A DNA stretch of 64,000 bases from Ephydatia muelleri (taxonomy: Eukaryota > Porifera > Demospongiae > Spongillida > Spongillidae), in assembly GCA_013339895.1 (NCBI GenBank), contig JABACO010000006.1, positions 9,492,531 through 9,556,530 of the forward strand, read 5' to 3'. The first letter of the stretch is position 1; the number at the start of each line of letters is the position of its first letter. The notes beneath the pieces were generated by a model. That model saw nothing but the letters and a program-made list of their open reading frames with translations. It made no database searches and was not told where the DNA came from. The position numbers and the translations under genes are program-made. Of this stretch, positions 36,833 through 47,700 are shown piece after piece.

Positions 36833-38109
36833 GGGGACAATCCAGATGTGATCAAATCACTGCATCTCATTATAAAATTTGCCTGTTCCACTAATACATC
36901 ACCATCCTCAATCTAATTATGCAATTTTGCCACCCAGAAACTAGGTTTCAGATTGATGCAATTTATAGTCCTTCATTGCAACAAGTACACATGACCAGTG
37001 CATCGAGTGCTGTACCTATAAAAGACTACTGATGTTAATAAATCATGAGACTAGAAAGTTTTCATGCCGCTTGGAACCCAGAGTTACATATATACTGGAA
37101 AAGGGCAGTTTTTCATTATGACATCTCCATGCTGTTAGAGAAAAAGTTATTAAAGACCAGTACTGTTGCTGCTTGCAATGAAAAACATCATGCCAGAATG
37201 GTCTAGTCATTTAAATAAGTATAACTTTCACATGCACGATAGCTTTTTGTTGCTACATATTTTCTTGAGCGAGGCAGTGGTGATAGCAAAGAATGCCAGG
37301 TGATAAGTTTGTGGATGAATATTAGCGAGCAAGGCCAACATAATACAGTTTTGCAATATGTCAAAGAGGCACAGGGACAATTCTGAATTCATTTCTAGTA
37401 AACACTTCATGTTGAAAGGAGGAAAGACAATGTCAGATGAAGAGTTCAAGCTTCAGTTATTGGAATAAACACCATGTACTCAACGGCATGTATCATAAAT
37501 AATATCACATTAATGCACAACATACATAAAACGTAAATAATAATAATAATGAATAGTTATATCAGTACAGCTACACACAAACAAAACAAAAACCTATACT
37601 ACGTTGTTGTCACCGAACACCTTGCTTGCAGAGCAATAGCATTGGCCCTTATAAGAGTAATGCTGAGCTAGTCATAAGGTAGGGTGATGGCCTGGGATTT
37701 GGAACAGTGCAGCTGAGTAGCTAAATGCAAATCTCCAACATCCATAATGCTCGACTACAAGGGGCTGCAGACCTTTGTCCACATACTCTGCCTTCAGCAC
37801 AGGCAAGGGTCAAGTTATATCAAAGGTGGAAAGGGAGCCATACATACATATGATGGCCAAGCATAAGTGGCAAATCCATGGCAACAATAAAGCCAGGGTT
37901 CCCCCTTGTCGAGAATCAGCATATCAGCCAAACGCTTTAAAAATCTTGCACATGCTGCCAGAGGTAGAGGAAACCAATGGGGGTCATGCACATCATGTTT
38001 GATATGTATTTTATTCTAATAAATGTTACTACTTTAACTGTAAACAATTAGGTAAGCAGGTGGAGCAATGTTGTTTTCAAAGTCAAGGTGTACAGGCAAT
38101 GATACATTT
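36833..38109. other. no gene recognised
   Basis: AT-rich sequence with short open frames and a small TAA-type microsatellite near 37536. Confidence 0.4.
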
Positions 38110-38620
38110 AATAAGATAAGATAATAATAATATAATAATAATAATAATAATTTATTTGGTAAATTTACACCAAAAAGGCAAGTAATGGCATTAGGAAATG
38201 CACTTATAAACTGCCTAAACTATTTATAAGGGAATAGTTTACAAAAGGGGGTAAGGTCAACATGACTCAGATGAGCTTTAAATGCACAGACGGAGGATGC
38301 AGACACCACTGAGTTGGGCAAAGAGTTCCAAATTGGTATGACACGTTCTGAAAAAAAGTTTAGACGAAAATTATGATGTGGTAATGATCTGGACTTGAGC
38401 TTAAAGTGGTTTCCTCTGGTAAAATGAACATGAGAGTTGATAACAAAGAAGTCAGATACATCGACATCAACAAGGTGAAACACTATCTTGTAACACATCA
38501 CTAGGTCAAAGAATACCCTGCGATATTCAAGAGATTGAAGATTTAAATTTCTTAGTTACTCAAACTTTGAATCAGAGTTGTTCCTATTCTGTACCATCAA
38601 TCAAGCACCTTGTTTTATTT
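38110..38620 (-). pseudogene. CR1/L2-type non-LTR retrotransposon, 3' end
   Basis: The minus strand encodes the typical reverse-transcriptase C-terminus: EYRRVFFDLVMCYKIV, then FTRGNHFKLK, FRLNFFSERVIPIWNSLPN and CAFKAHL, ending near 38220. On the + strand a (TAA)n-like tract (38120-38152) forms its 3' microsatellite tail. It is 5'-truncated and the polymerase core is absent. Confidence 0.8.
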
Positions 38621-38739
38621 GTGCAAGGGTATCCCTTCTAATCTCAAGCTCGTATAGTAATTGGTCATTTTGAATTCTTTATTTTTTGTATCAGTGCAAT
38701 TCTGAACCCCTTGTTGTGAGCATTAGGCTTCACCCAAGA

Positions 38740-38885
38740 TGCACAGGGGGAGCTTATAGTGCTACCCTAAACCCCCTGCATGGGCAGGAGGCACACACCC
38801 TCCACACCCATCACCAGTGTGTCAGTATAGCTCTCCAAACTTTAATTTGCATACGGCCATGCTCACAGCCATATCATGTAAGGGT
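38740..38885. repeat. dispersed repeat, copy B, first block
   Basis: Matches 19513-19650. In this copy about 1.1 kb, including a (GT)n array, separates it from the second block (39965-40375), against about 130 bp in copy A. Confidence 0.65.
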
Positions 38886-39080
38886 GTGGGCAGAGATGCC
38901 TGCATTTATTGATGCGTGTGAGTTGTGGGGAGAGGAGAGGGAGACGAAAGGAAAATGGAAAGGAAGAACGTAATGGGAAAGAGGAAGGGAGAAGCAAGGG
39001 AGAGGGTGGACAAAGAGATTTCATTCATGTAATAAATATCCATGTAGCCTGGTAATGAAGGTATAAATAGCCCATTACCC

Positions 39081-39085
39081 AATGT

Positions 39086-39135
<50 letters not shown>
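39081..39135. repeat. (GT)n microsatellite
   Basis: About 25 GT units, interrupted by TTTGTG near the start. Confidence 0.9.
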
Positions 39136-39136
<1 letters not shown>

Positions 39137-39964
39137 GTGTGTTATGTGCATGTAATGTGTGTGTGTGTTGCTCCAAAGTCATTACAGTCAGGCTAAATTA
39201 ATGACTAAGCAGATACTGAATGCCCATTATCATCACACTCAGGCTGTATACCGCCCTTGCCACACCTCTCTCAACACACCCCTCCCACCAGCTCCCTCAG
39301 TACACCTCCACTCCCACACTCTTACATTAGCAGCGTACCCATGATCAGCACAGTAGTACATATACACTCAGATCACTCACAAAATACGAATCATTGTGCC
39401 TATATAATTGTGTACTGTGGAACCCTGAGGTATGAATTCACTTGAACTGCATATGTACTTGTTTGTGTGATTCAAATTATTTGCACTTTTATTCCGTACA
39501 GTGTTAATTTGTTTACGACAGCTCAACTTCCATAACTTCAATTCGCGCAAGTTACGATTTGGATGTCAGGAAACACGATTCGTCTATCAATACATTTCCA
39601 TGCGTAATGTTTATGAAACATGCAGAGCGTTCTGGGGATGGTAAGTGGATTTAGTTAGAATTTTTGTCTTGAAACTAGTGCTATGCTGGTAAACAATCTA
39701 CAAATGGACCATTATCATCAATATGTTCAAGATGTTTCAAATTTATTACAATATCAATGTGCAAAAATATTTTGAACGTCCTCTGATGTGTGGCGCATTT
39801 CTGGATATGGTGGACATTCCCTTTTGTTTAAAACACATAACTGATCAGTTGAACATAAAGACATTACAGTGTTCAAATGCCACTATTGTGATGTGTGTGT
39901 TTCAAAGAGTCTTTGGTGTACATGTAGTGGCATACTGTAACGAGGTAGGTAGTCCATCAGTGCT

Positions 39965-40375
39965 TCATTATCGAAACCACAAAAACCACAAATACTGACC
40001 GTTTACAATAATTTGATAAGACATTTGTAAGGCCAACTATCTATGGTAAGGCCAACTGCTCTTAATATTTTATTGTTTTAGAAAGGAATCCAAAAGAACA
40101 CTGTTGGAGGCATTTCAACAAAAGGCAGTGATGCAAACTACACAGGTATGTTGTAATTCATAACAGGAATACATGTAGGTTTCTACTATGTCAATGCAAG
40201 ATGCATGCGCGACAGTTTCTGTTAGTAGTTAGAAAATGAAATATTGACACAAAGATCCAATGAAAAAAAAACAACAAACAATGAAATATAGAGCCGGCTT
40301 CATGAGTGAGGCCTGAAGAGCACCATCATCAAACCCCAGCCCACTTCTCCATTTAGTGTGTGACCCTCGTAGACA
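39965..40375. repeat. dispersed repeat, copy B, second block
   Basis: Matches 19780-20170 with a small internal duplication of the TAAGGCCAACT segment. It ends in the shared CAAACCCCAGCCCACTTCTC region. Confidence 0.65.
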
Positions 40376-40691
40376 CTAGCACAAGCTGCACGTTTTGCAG
40401 TACATAGCCCTGAAAAATTTGACCAAGGTGTTATCTAATGATTGCAAAAGGTCAACTTTTAATTCACAGCTGGACATTAGATCTAATTAGACAGTGCCCG
40501 TCTGTTCTTTGGTGAGGTACTTATCACATTCATCCTTACCGCTAATTAGATTTTTATAGTGTCCCCCAGTCCCATAACAATCTATTACATAAGTATCGCG
40601 AACTGTAGCTAGCCACTTGCGCTCAGCCAGTAAAAATAAATGTATTGATTAAAAGACGCGCATCTTTTAGAAGAATGGGCACGCTGCTCAG

Positions 40692-40955
40692 CTAGGTAAG
40701 CTTGTGATCATCTGTAATGCTTGAATAGAAAATTGCTTCATTCTTGTTGCAAGTAAAAAGCAACCAGCCACGTCCACGGCGACCGATAACCCGACGGTTT
40801 GGGGCTGAACAAACCATGTACTCGTGAGCGTTCTTCCAATACAATGCAGAGACTAAGCGTTCAGAATGCAAAAAAACGGGTGAATATAGATTAGCTGCGT
40901 CATCATACCTCAACTCCGTAATGCAAGCCGAGTAAAAAATATGGCCGCCACGCAT
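40692..40955 (-). CDS. small open frame, possible first exon, unknown product
   Basis: ATG at 40955 opens an 87-codon frame (MRGGHIFYSACITELRYDD...) in a relatively CpG-rich pocket. Composition looks protein-like, with Tyr, Trp and Arg well spread. No family recognised and no clear donor near its end, so it could be a small gene, a first exon, or chance. Confidence 0.3.
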   Translation of the reverse strand: MRGGHIFYSACITELRYDDAANLYSPVFLHSERLVSALYWKNAHEYMVCSAPNRRVIGRRGRGWLLFTCNKNEAIFYSSITDDHKLT

Positions 40956-41369
40956 GCGGTTCTTAGGGGTTATCTATACACTCCAATTTTATAATCGAAA
41001 AACCGTGTTATTATTCGCCGGTCTCTAAAGTTATCTGAATTTTGCAAACGGCGCTATAAACATAGGTTATTTGGAACAGTTCACGACAAAATGTCATGAT
41101 CCAAGTTATAGTTACGAAGGTACTAGTGGTATCCTAAGGTGTGTATTAATAATTGTGCTTGTATAATACAAAAATGTATTGATACTATATACTTGTAATC
41201 AATATCATGTACAGTAATAGTACTGATATACCGTATTTTCAGTACTTTTTCGTTTTGCTCTCGCTCGAAAACTAATACGCCATTTCACTTCAGACGAACC
41301 AGTGAGGCCAAGATTTTAATAACCAATAGCTGTTTAATAATCCCTCAAAAAACCATTAGCGATAGCTAT

Positions 41370-41519
41370 CACAGGGAAAAAAAGCATCGAATCATTTAGA
41401 AATCATTGCGTGATTGAACAGAAAATCACACGAAAATCAATAGAAGCGTGTGATTTTGTGTGATTTTCTGTTCAATCACGCAATGATTTCTAAATGATTC
41501 GACGCTTTTTTTCCCTGTG
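41370..41519. mobile_element. MITE, CACAGGG termini, TAT target duplication
   Basis: Ends CACAGGGAAAAAAAGC and its inverse, with arms of about 65 bp sharing AAATCATTGCGTGATTGAAC. TAT flanks both sides. The opposite arm of the giant inverted repeat (43511-43535) carries the unoccupied site GATAGCTATGGAGAC in inverse form, proving the boundaries. A 3-bp duplication with CAC-type ends suggests CACTA- or Harbinger-like mobilisation. Confidence 0.9.
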
Positions 41520-42109
41520 TATGGAGACTAGTACTAAATCAAGAGTGTGACTGTTTTACCATGGCAGTTCGCCTGACGAGCAATGGTATCGGTAGTGCTC
41601 AATGCAGTACAGAAACCTGCGTAAAACAATTAAAACTTTGAATATGCTTGTGCATTGCATGAATGATAATGTTGTGCGAGGAAGGTGTAATAAATTGATT
41701 GCTTCGCAAACGAAACTAAACAACTCTGAAAAAAAAAACGCTTCATTCATTATTTATTCTTCATTGCTCGCAAGTAAAATGGTTAGAACAAATGCAGCGA
41801 GAGCGAAAAGAAGAAAGAAAAGTATGAAAAAAAAGAGAGAAAGAAATGAAAAATAATTATAATTAAATGGCACTCTACACCTGACACAGGCGTAGGGAAG
41901 ACAGCAAATCTCCATTCTCTTTGTTTCTCCATCGGAGAATTCCCATTGAGTGACACTACCAAGTCAACAGAAACCAAATCGAACAGATATTGTGCCCTTT
42001 GATGAGGAATCACCCAGCATCAGCAGCTCTTTCACTTTTCGGTAGTCATCTCAGACAGAACCGAGGCTATGCCACCCATGCACCTGTGGAACAATGGAAT
42101 ACAACTAGG

Positions 42110-42195
42110 GGAGGAAATTGGGTGGACCCCGGGCCGGAATTGAACCCCAATACCTTGAACTTGAGAAGCTCTCGTCGTAACCACTACACCACAGT
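42110..42195 (-). other. tRNA-like segment (SINE head), left arm, unit 1
   Basis: On the minus strand TGGTGTAGTGG (42181-42191) matches a Pol III A box and GGTTCAATTCC (42136-42146) a B box, 35 bp apart as in tRNAs. No complete cloverleaf or acceptor stem was found, so it is tRNA-derived rather than a tRNA gene. Confidence 0.6.
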
Positions 42196-42279
42196 GCACT
42201 AGCTTGAAGTAATACAATTGGAACCTATGGTTATGTAGATAGACCCCAAAAATTGTAAAAAAAAGGGGAAAAAAATTAT

Positions 42280-42345
42280 TCCTAGAGGGATTTGAACCTA
42301 GTGCTTCTCGACTCCTAATCACTGCACTTATCACCTCAATCGTGG
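42280..42345 (-). other. tRNA-like segment, left arm, unit 2
   Basis: The minus strand has GGTTCAAATCC (42288-42298), a perfect B box, preceded by a degenerate A-box region TAAGTGCAGTGATTAGG. It lies about 90 bp from unit 1 in the same orientation. Confidence 0.55.
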
Positions 42346-42724
42346 ATGAATATTGCGCAACGTTAGTTAATCCGCGACGTAAATCATCTGTGAAAAGTGC
42401 GATTAGTGTGGGTTTTTTTCTTGCACTGAGTACCAGTATAAAACTGCCAATTACCTACGTCACTTTACATGCACGTGAATATGCTTCGTATGCTCTTGCG
42501 ACTACAAATGAGAACGTTGCAGCGAAAAGGAATTAATTAACGTTCATTCAATGATTAATATAATCACCGTGACTTGACTCACGTGCACAAGGATAGCTCA
42601 ATTGCCATTGAGTGATATACCATACTGACTAAGGGAAGGGAGTTCCCGTAGTAAGCAGAAAACAAATCAACGCTCAAACGTCGCGGATTAACTAACGTTG
42701 TGTTCATCCAATTATCCCCACGGT

Positions 42725-42920
42725 TGAGGTGATAAGTGCAGTGATTAGGAATCGAGAAAGTATAGGTTCAAATCCCGCTGGGAATAATCCCCCCCTTTTT
42801 TATAATTTTGGGGCTTATCTACATAACTATAAGTTCCAACTGTATTACTTCAAGCTAGTGCACTGTGGTACGAGAGCTTCTCAAGTTCAAGGTATTGGGG
42901 TTCAATTCTGGCCCGGGGTC
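42725..42920 (+). other. tRNA-like segments, right arm
   Basis: Mirror copies of the two left-arm units. The first keeps GGTTCAAATCC near 42770. The second keeps GGTTCAATTC near 42899 but has lost part of its A box by deletion. Confidence 0.55.
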
Positions 42921-43814
42921 CACCCAATTTCCTCCCCTAGTTGTATTCCATTGTTCCACAGGTGCATGGGTGGCATAGCCTCGGTTGTGTCTGAGATGAC
43001 TACCGAAAAGTTAAAGAGCTGCTGATGCTGGGTGATTCCTCATCAAAGGGCACAATATCTGTTCAATTTGGTTTCTGTTGGCTTGGTAGTGTCACTCAAT
43101 GGGAATTCTCCGATGGAGAAACAAAGAGCATGGAGATTTACTGTTTCCCTACGTCTGTGTCAGGTGTAGGGTGCAATTTTATTAACATTATAATTAATTA
43201 TTTTTTCATATCTATCTCTCTTTTTCATACTTTTCTTTGTTCTGTTCGCTCTCGCTGCATTTGTTCTAACCGTTTTACTTGCGAGCAGTGAAAAATAATG
43301 TATGTACCGTTTTCGTTTTTTTTTCAGAGTTGTTAAGGTTCGTTTTTCAGTGATTCGTCACGCGCGAAGCAATCAAGTATGCACCTTCGCTCAACCCCTC
43401 GCACAACATTAGCAATGTAAAAGTTTTAATTGTTTTATGCCTGTTCTGCACTGCATTCAGCACTACGGATACCATTATACTCGTCAGGCGAACTGCCAGT
43501 TTAGTACTAGTCTCCATAGCTATCGCTAATGGTTTTTTGAGGGATTATTAAAACAGCTATTGGTTATTAAAATCTTGGTTTCAATGGCTCGTCTGAAGTG
43601 AAGTTTTCGAGCGAGAGCAAAACGAAAAAGTTCTGAAAATACGGTATATATGTACTATTACTGTACATGATATTGATTACAAGTATGTTGTTAGTATCAA
43701 GACATTTTGTGTTATACATGCACAATTATTAATACACACCTCAGGATAACACTAGTACCTTCGTAACTATAACTATGATCACGATATTTTGTCGTGAACT
43801 GTTCCAAATAAATA

Positions 43815-44388
43815 TGGGATCGTTTACACGAAAAGGGACCTAGTGCATATTACAATAAATATTATTAAAATGCCTTACGTTTAAATCGCTATAACTTCCG
43901 AATGGTAAAACTATAAACTATCTATGCCTATGGTAAAACGCAACCGACTTCCTGTTTTTAACACTTCATAACACACCATTTCTGTATGTGGATCTATATT
44001 TTGGTGTATTACACAAGCTCCGTGTCGAAGTTATGAGACCTGATTACCCATGGGGTTCGAAACTGCCACATCTTCAGGTAGGAGCGTCAATTCGTTTCAA
44101 ATTCAGTGTGTATGTAGAGACTAGAGAAGCCTGTCGCTATTGATTTTTTCGGTTCGTTAATTTTAAGTTATCCGTTACGGGTGTGCAAAGTTAATGCACG
44201 TACATTTCCTGCTCGATTAGCGCCACAATAAATTTCGTTGTTCCGCCCATTCTTCGCCTAAAACTAAGCCTGGCATTGAGTTTATACCGGTGAATTAAAA
44301 AAAGATTTCTCACTTCGCAAGACGATCGTACCAAATTGATGTATCTGAGTGAATTTGCACTAGGTCCCTTTTCGCGGAAACGATCCCA
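43815..44388. mobile_element. MITE with ~33-bp TIRs
   Basis: Ends TGGGATCGTTTACACGAAAA and the inverse (with CCGCG for ACACG), continuing through GGGACCTAGTGCA. It abuts the outer end of the giant inverted repeat and probably inserted into its right arm, because arm-like sequence (ATGTTTTATAAG) seems to resume beyond it. No clear target duplication; no coding potential. Confidence 0.75.
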
Positions 44389-44731
44389 CATCATGTTTTA
44401 TAAGTCTACCAATAACTACTGCGGTCATTACTGTTACATACTGCTTACAGGTATATCCATGCGCACTATCACACACCGCACCGCAAGTTTTCAAATCCTT
44501 CACTACTTGAATTGAGCATGCGAGTGTAACGTTGCATAAAATTGTTCTTATGCAATGAATAAGTTACGTGGGCATTGATTTTGTCTAATGTGTAAAAATG
44601 GACTACACATTTTGAACTACTGTGTTCTAATGTGTTAATAAATCACCATACATCGACAATTTTTTAATGACATTGATCGGCAAAGCAATACATGCAATAA
44701 AAATGGTGCTGTTAATGCTGCATGCATGTAG
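44389..44731. other. 3' flank of carotenoid oxygenase gene
   Basis: A minus-strand ATTAAA (44658-44671 region), about 65 bp past the stop, could serve as polyadenylation signal. Nothing else seen. Confidence 0.4.
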
Positions 44732-47700
44732 TTAGCAAACTGGGATATTACGGAGAAAGATTCCATGCAAGTCTTTAGGAAATTTCACTTCTTTAAATTC
44801 AGCACGCCCGATCTCACTCATGGTTATACTGTCCAGCACCAGAAGAAAAGGGTGGTGTCCAAGCTCAGTATCAATAACTGCAGACAGGATCACCCCTGAA
44901 CATGTATAATTTCACAAGTAGCACGTCAACACTACTAAAGTGATCTTTGAATTCTTACCATCATCTTCACGGTCTGCTAATGGGCGAGACACAAACACTG
45001 GTTCAGATGGGAAGCATGCTTTTTCAGCCCACATTTTGACAGTTTTTTCTCTTGTGTCTAACTTCACCAGCTAATAGTGGAACAAATAAACACTGCACTA
45101 TGACATTTTATATCTGTTACACAGTAAACAGTGCACAATACAACTTAATTAGTAATAGGAAGTTGTGTAGCAAATCAATGGGATCATCTTTTGATAAAAT
45201 AAATCATAATTGACAGCATATTACCTTATCCAATCCTGCAACTCCATACACAAATCGATACTGCTTTCCATTGCATACTGGATAGTTTATGCGTGGGTAT
45301 TCAAACGCTGTAATTCAAACACACATGCACAAATATAAAATTTTCATTGAGTTATTCTGCACATGAAACTATGTTGGCAGAATTAGCAAATAATAGACTA
45401 CATAAATGAATGATTAATTTGAGAATAAGATTAAAACTATATGTACTGCTTATAAGTGTGTTTTTAATACTGGATATAAACTACGGTTATGTATAATAGT
45501 AATACAAGTCAAGAATACAAAATGTACAAATAAACAAACTCCATAACAAAAGATTGGAATAAAACTTTAGTGGACTTTTCCATTAAGTGAGTGGCCTTAT
45601 GGGTCAAAATAATATGACTGGTTTTGCAATTTTCTCTCAACAATTAGTGATGCAAGTCTTTTTGTATACAATGATTGGTGGCATTTTGACATTGATGTAC
45701 ATTCCTACCTATTCTGATTCAGTAATATAAATATGCATGACCATACTGTTGAGTATCAACAAGATGTTAAAAAAATACTAATGTGGTAAATGTTCCCGTG
45801 TCAAAAAGACTCAAATGAGGTATTTCGAATAACAGAAAATGGTTACAGGTGTCCATAAATTACCATCAATTGGGAGCTTGTGTACTTGAAAAAGACTAAA
45901 GATTCAGATAAGTTAAAATTGCATACTGGAAATTAATTCATGTGAGCCTCTGTAAGAAATGAGATGATGATGGCAGTATAATAAATGCAGATCCTCCTTC
46001 TGCAAGCATGCATGCCAGATTCAATTCCAAAACAACATTTCTATAGAGTCTTTTATTCATTCCATAAAAACAGCTGTCCTAAACAAAAGAAGTAGCTTTG
46101 AACTTGCCTGATTCAATGAAGAGATTTATCTCAGAATTTTGGCAAATATATCTCCAAATTAAAATCAACCATTGAACTTCAGTAATGTTCAACTTATCAA
46201 GCTAATCTAGTTACAGTAAGTATTATGGTTAATAAACACAATCAAGACTCTTGAAAAACACATTGATATAATGTGTCCATCTATTCAACTGAAATAACTA
46301 GATTAAATTTTCCACAACCCCTGGTTAGATAAATACAGGGGTGGTGCTTAGTGATCTAAAATATATGATACTAAATCTACATTATATCTGCTTGGTTTGG
46401 AATTTACTTCACTGAATTAATTGAAAATGTTTTCTATTACACATCTGTATTCTATCCTTTTATGTAATTAATTATTAAGTCCTATATGTAAGTTCAATTT
46501 CGCTTGATTTTAATAAATTAATTGAAAGAATTATTGAATCGTATCAACATTACTTGAAAACTCAATATATGTTGTTTAAATGTATAACAAAGCTGTTGCC
46601 AAAATTGCGAGACACCCTGTAGATGATCACGTGCAAGAAAGCTCACTCTGCCACCACAAAAATAATCTCAGTGGCTCTCCCGCAACAAATGCCATCACAT
46701 CAATGTCATTTGCTTTGTAAAAGTGTATAGTTTCATCCAAGAAGGAACTCAGAGAAAATGACATAGTTATACATGCAGAAAGATATCAGATTGCACGGCA
46801 TAATGCAGCTGATGTATAAGGTGCATGCATGGAAGTGAAAAGCCAATGAATAGCCTGCAGGACTGGAAATGATGGGAAAAGATTGATCTGCTAGCATGAC
46901 AGGTCCTTTAAGCTGAAGAAGCTGTATAAGTGGGTCTATATCATTTTTATTATCGTTATCTCACTTTTGGAGTGATCTAAAATAATGCAGCCATGCGAAG
47001 AAGTACAACAAGGTGAACCCATGGCCCCCTCCCTTTTTGCATTATTACTACGTTATATGTGCTCCCACACCATAGGTCAGAATTGTGTATTTTCAACCTT
47101 GACGATGGAACACTTGGTCGGAGCTCAACTTGCAAACAACCTGAAGTAACTGGCACAGGTAATGCAGCTCTTATCTCTGTTTGTATTGTTCTTCCTGGAG
47201 TAACATAATGTGAGTATAGCACATGCTACCTTGCTGGGTTCTCCAATAGGCTCCATATCTAATGTGATCAGTGCAAAGATGTTAGAGCTTAACCGCCTTG
47301 GTGGGTGACTTCAATATCTCACCAGTCATGATGTTTACTTTCTTTTATGACACTCCCCTGCCATTACCTCAGAACATCCCCATGCTTCCTATTTCCAAAA
47401 CAAGAACCAACAAGAGCTGAGTTGTCCATACGAAAACCCAGTGACATGATTGGCCATATTCCAGATTCTTTGTTGTGGAGGCAAGCTTTGGAGAGTGAGT
47501 CTGTACTGTTAGAGAGGAGAGTGCCAACTGAGGCCATTAATTTTGGGGGAGTCCATAACTTCTGGCTCTACTTGGCAATACCAACTGTAGGCACCTTCTG
47601 GCAACCCTCTGACCAACAAGCGAGTGCTTCATCTACACAACAGATGGAAGCTCGTAGATGAAATGGTAGGTATGGACAAGGTCCGAAGAGGCAGCAGCGG

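Larger units (their letters stand above)
41068..43811. repeat. giant inverted repeat (~1.13-kb arms)
   Basis: The left arm 41068-42380 and right arm 42678-43811 are inverse copies over their whole length once a 150-bp MITE in the left arm is discounted. The outer ends share TTATTTGGAACAGTTCACGA and the inner ends AACGTTAGTTAATCCGCGAC. The spacer is about 300 bp. Each arm holds two tRNA-like segments with Pol III-type boxes, a purine/pyrimidine-rich tract and an AT-rich segment. The arms differ by substitutions and small indels, so it is not an assembly mirror. It could be a fold-back transposon or two facing copies of a SINE-containing repeat. Confidence 0.85.

Noticed and set aside
42110..42195. 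Functional tRNA gene
   Set aside because: A and B boxes are present but no closed acceptor stem or complete cloverleaf could be drawn; better explained as a tRNA-derived SINE head.
41783..42334. Protein-coding frames on both strands in the giant inverted repeat
   Set aside because: They coincide with repeat sequence, are broken in the mirror arm, and show no domain.
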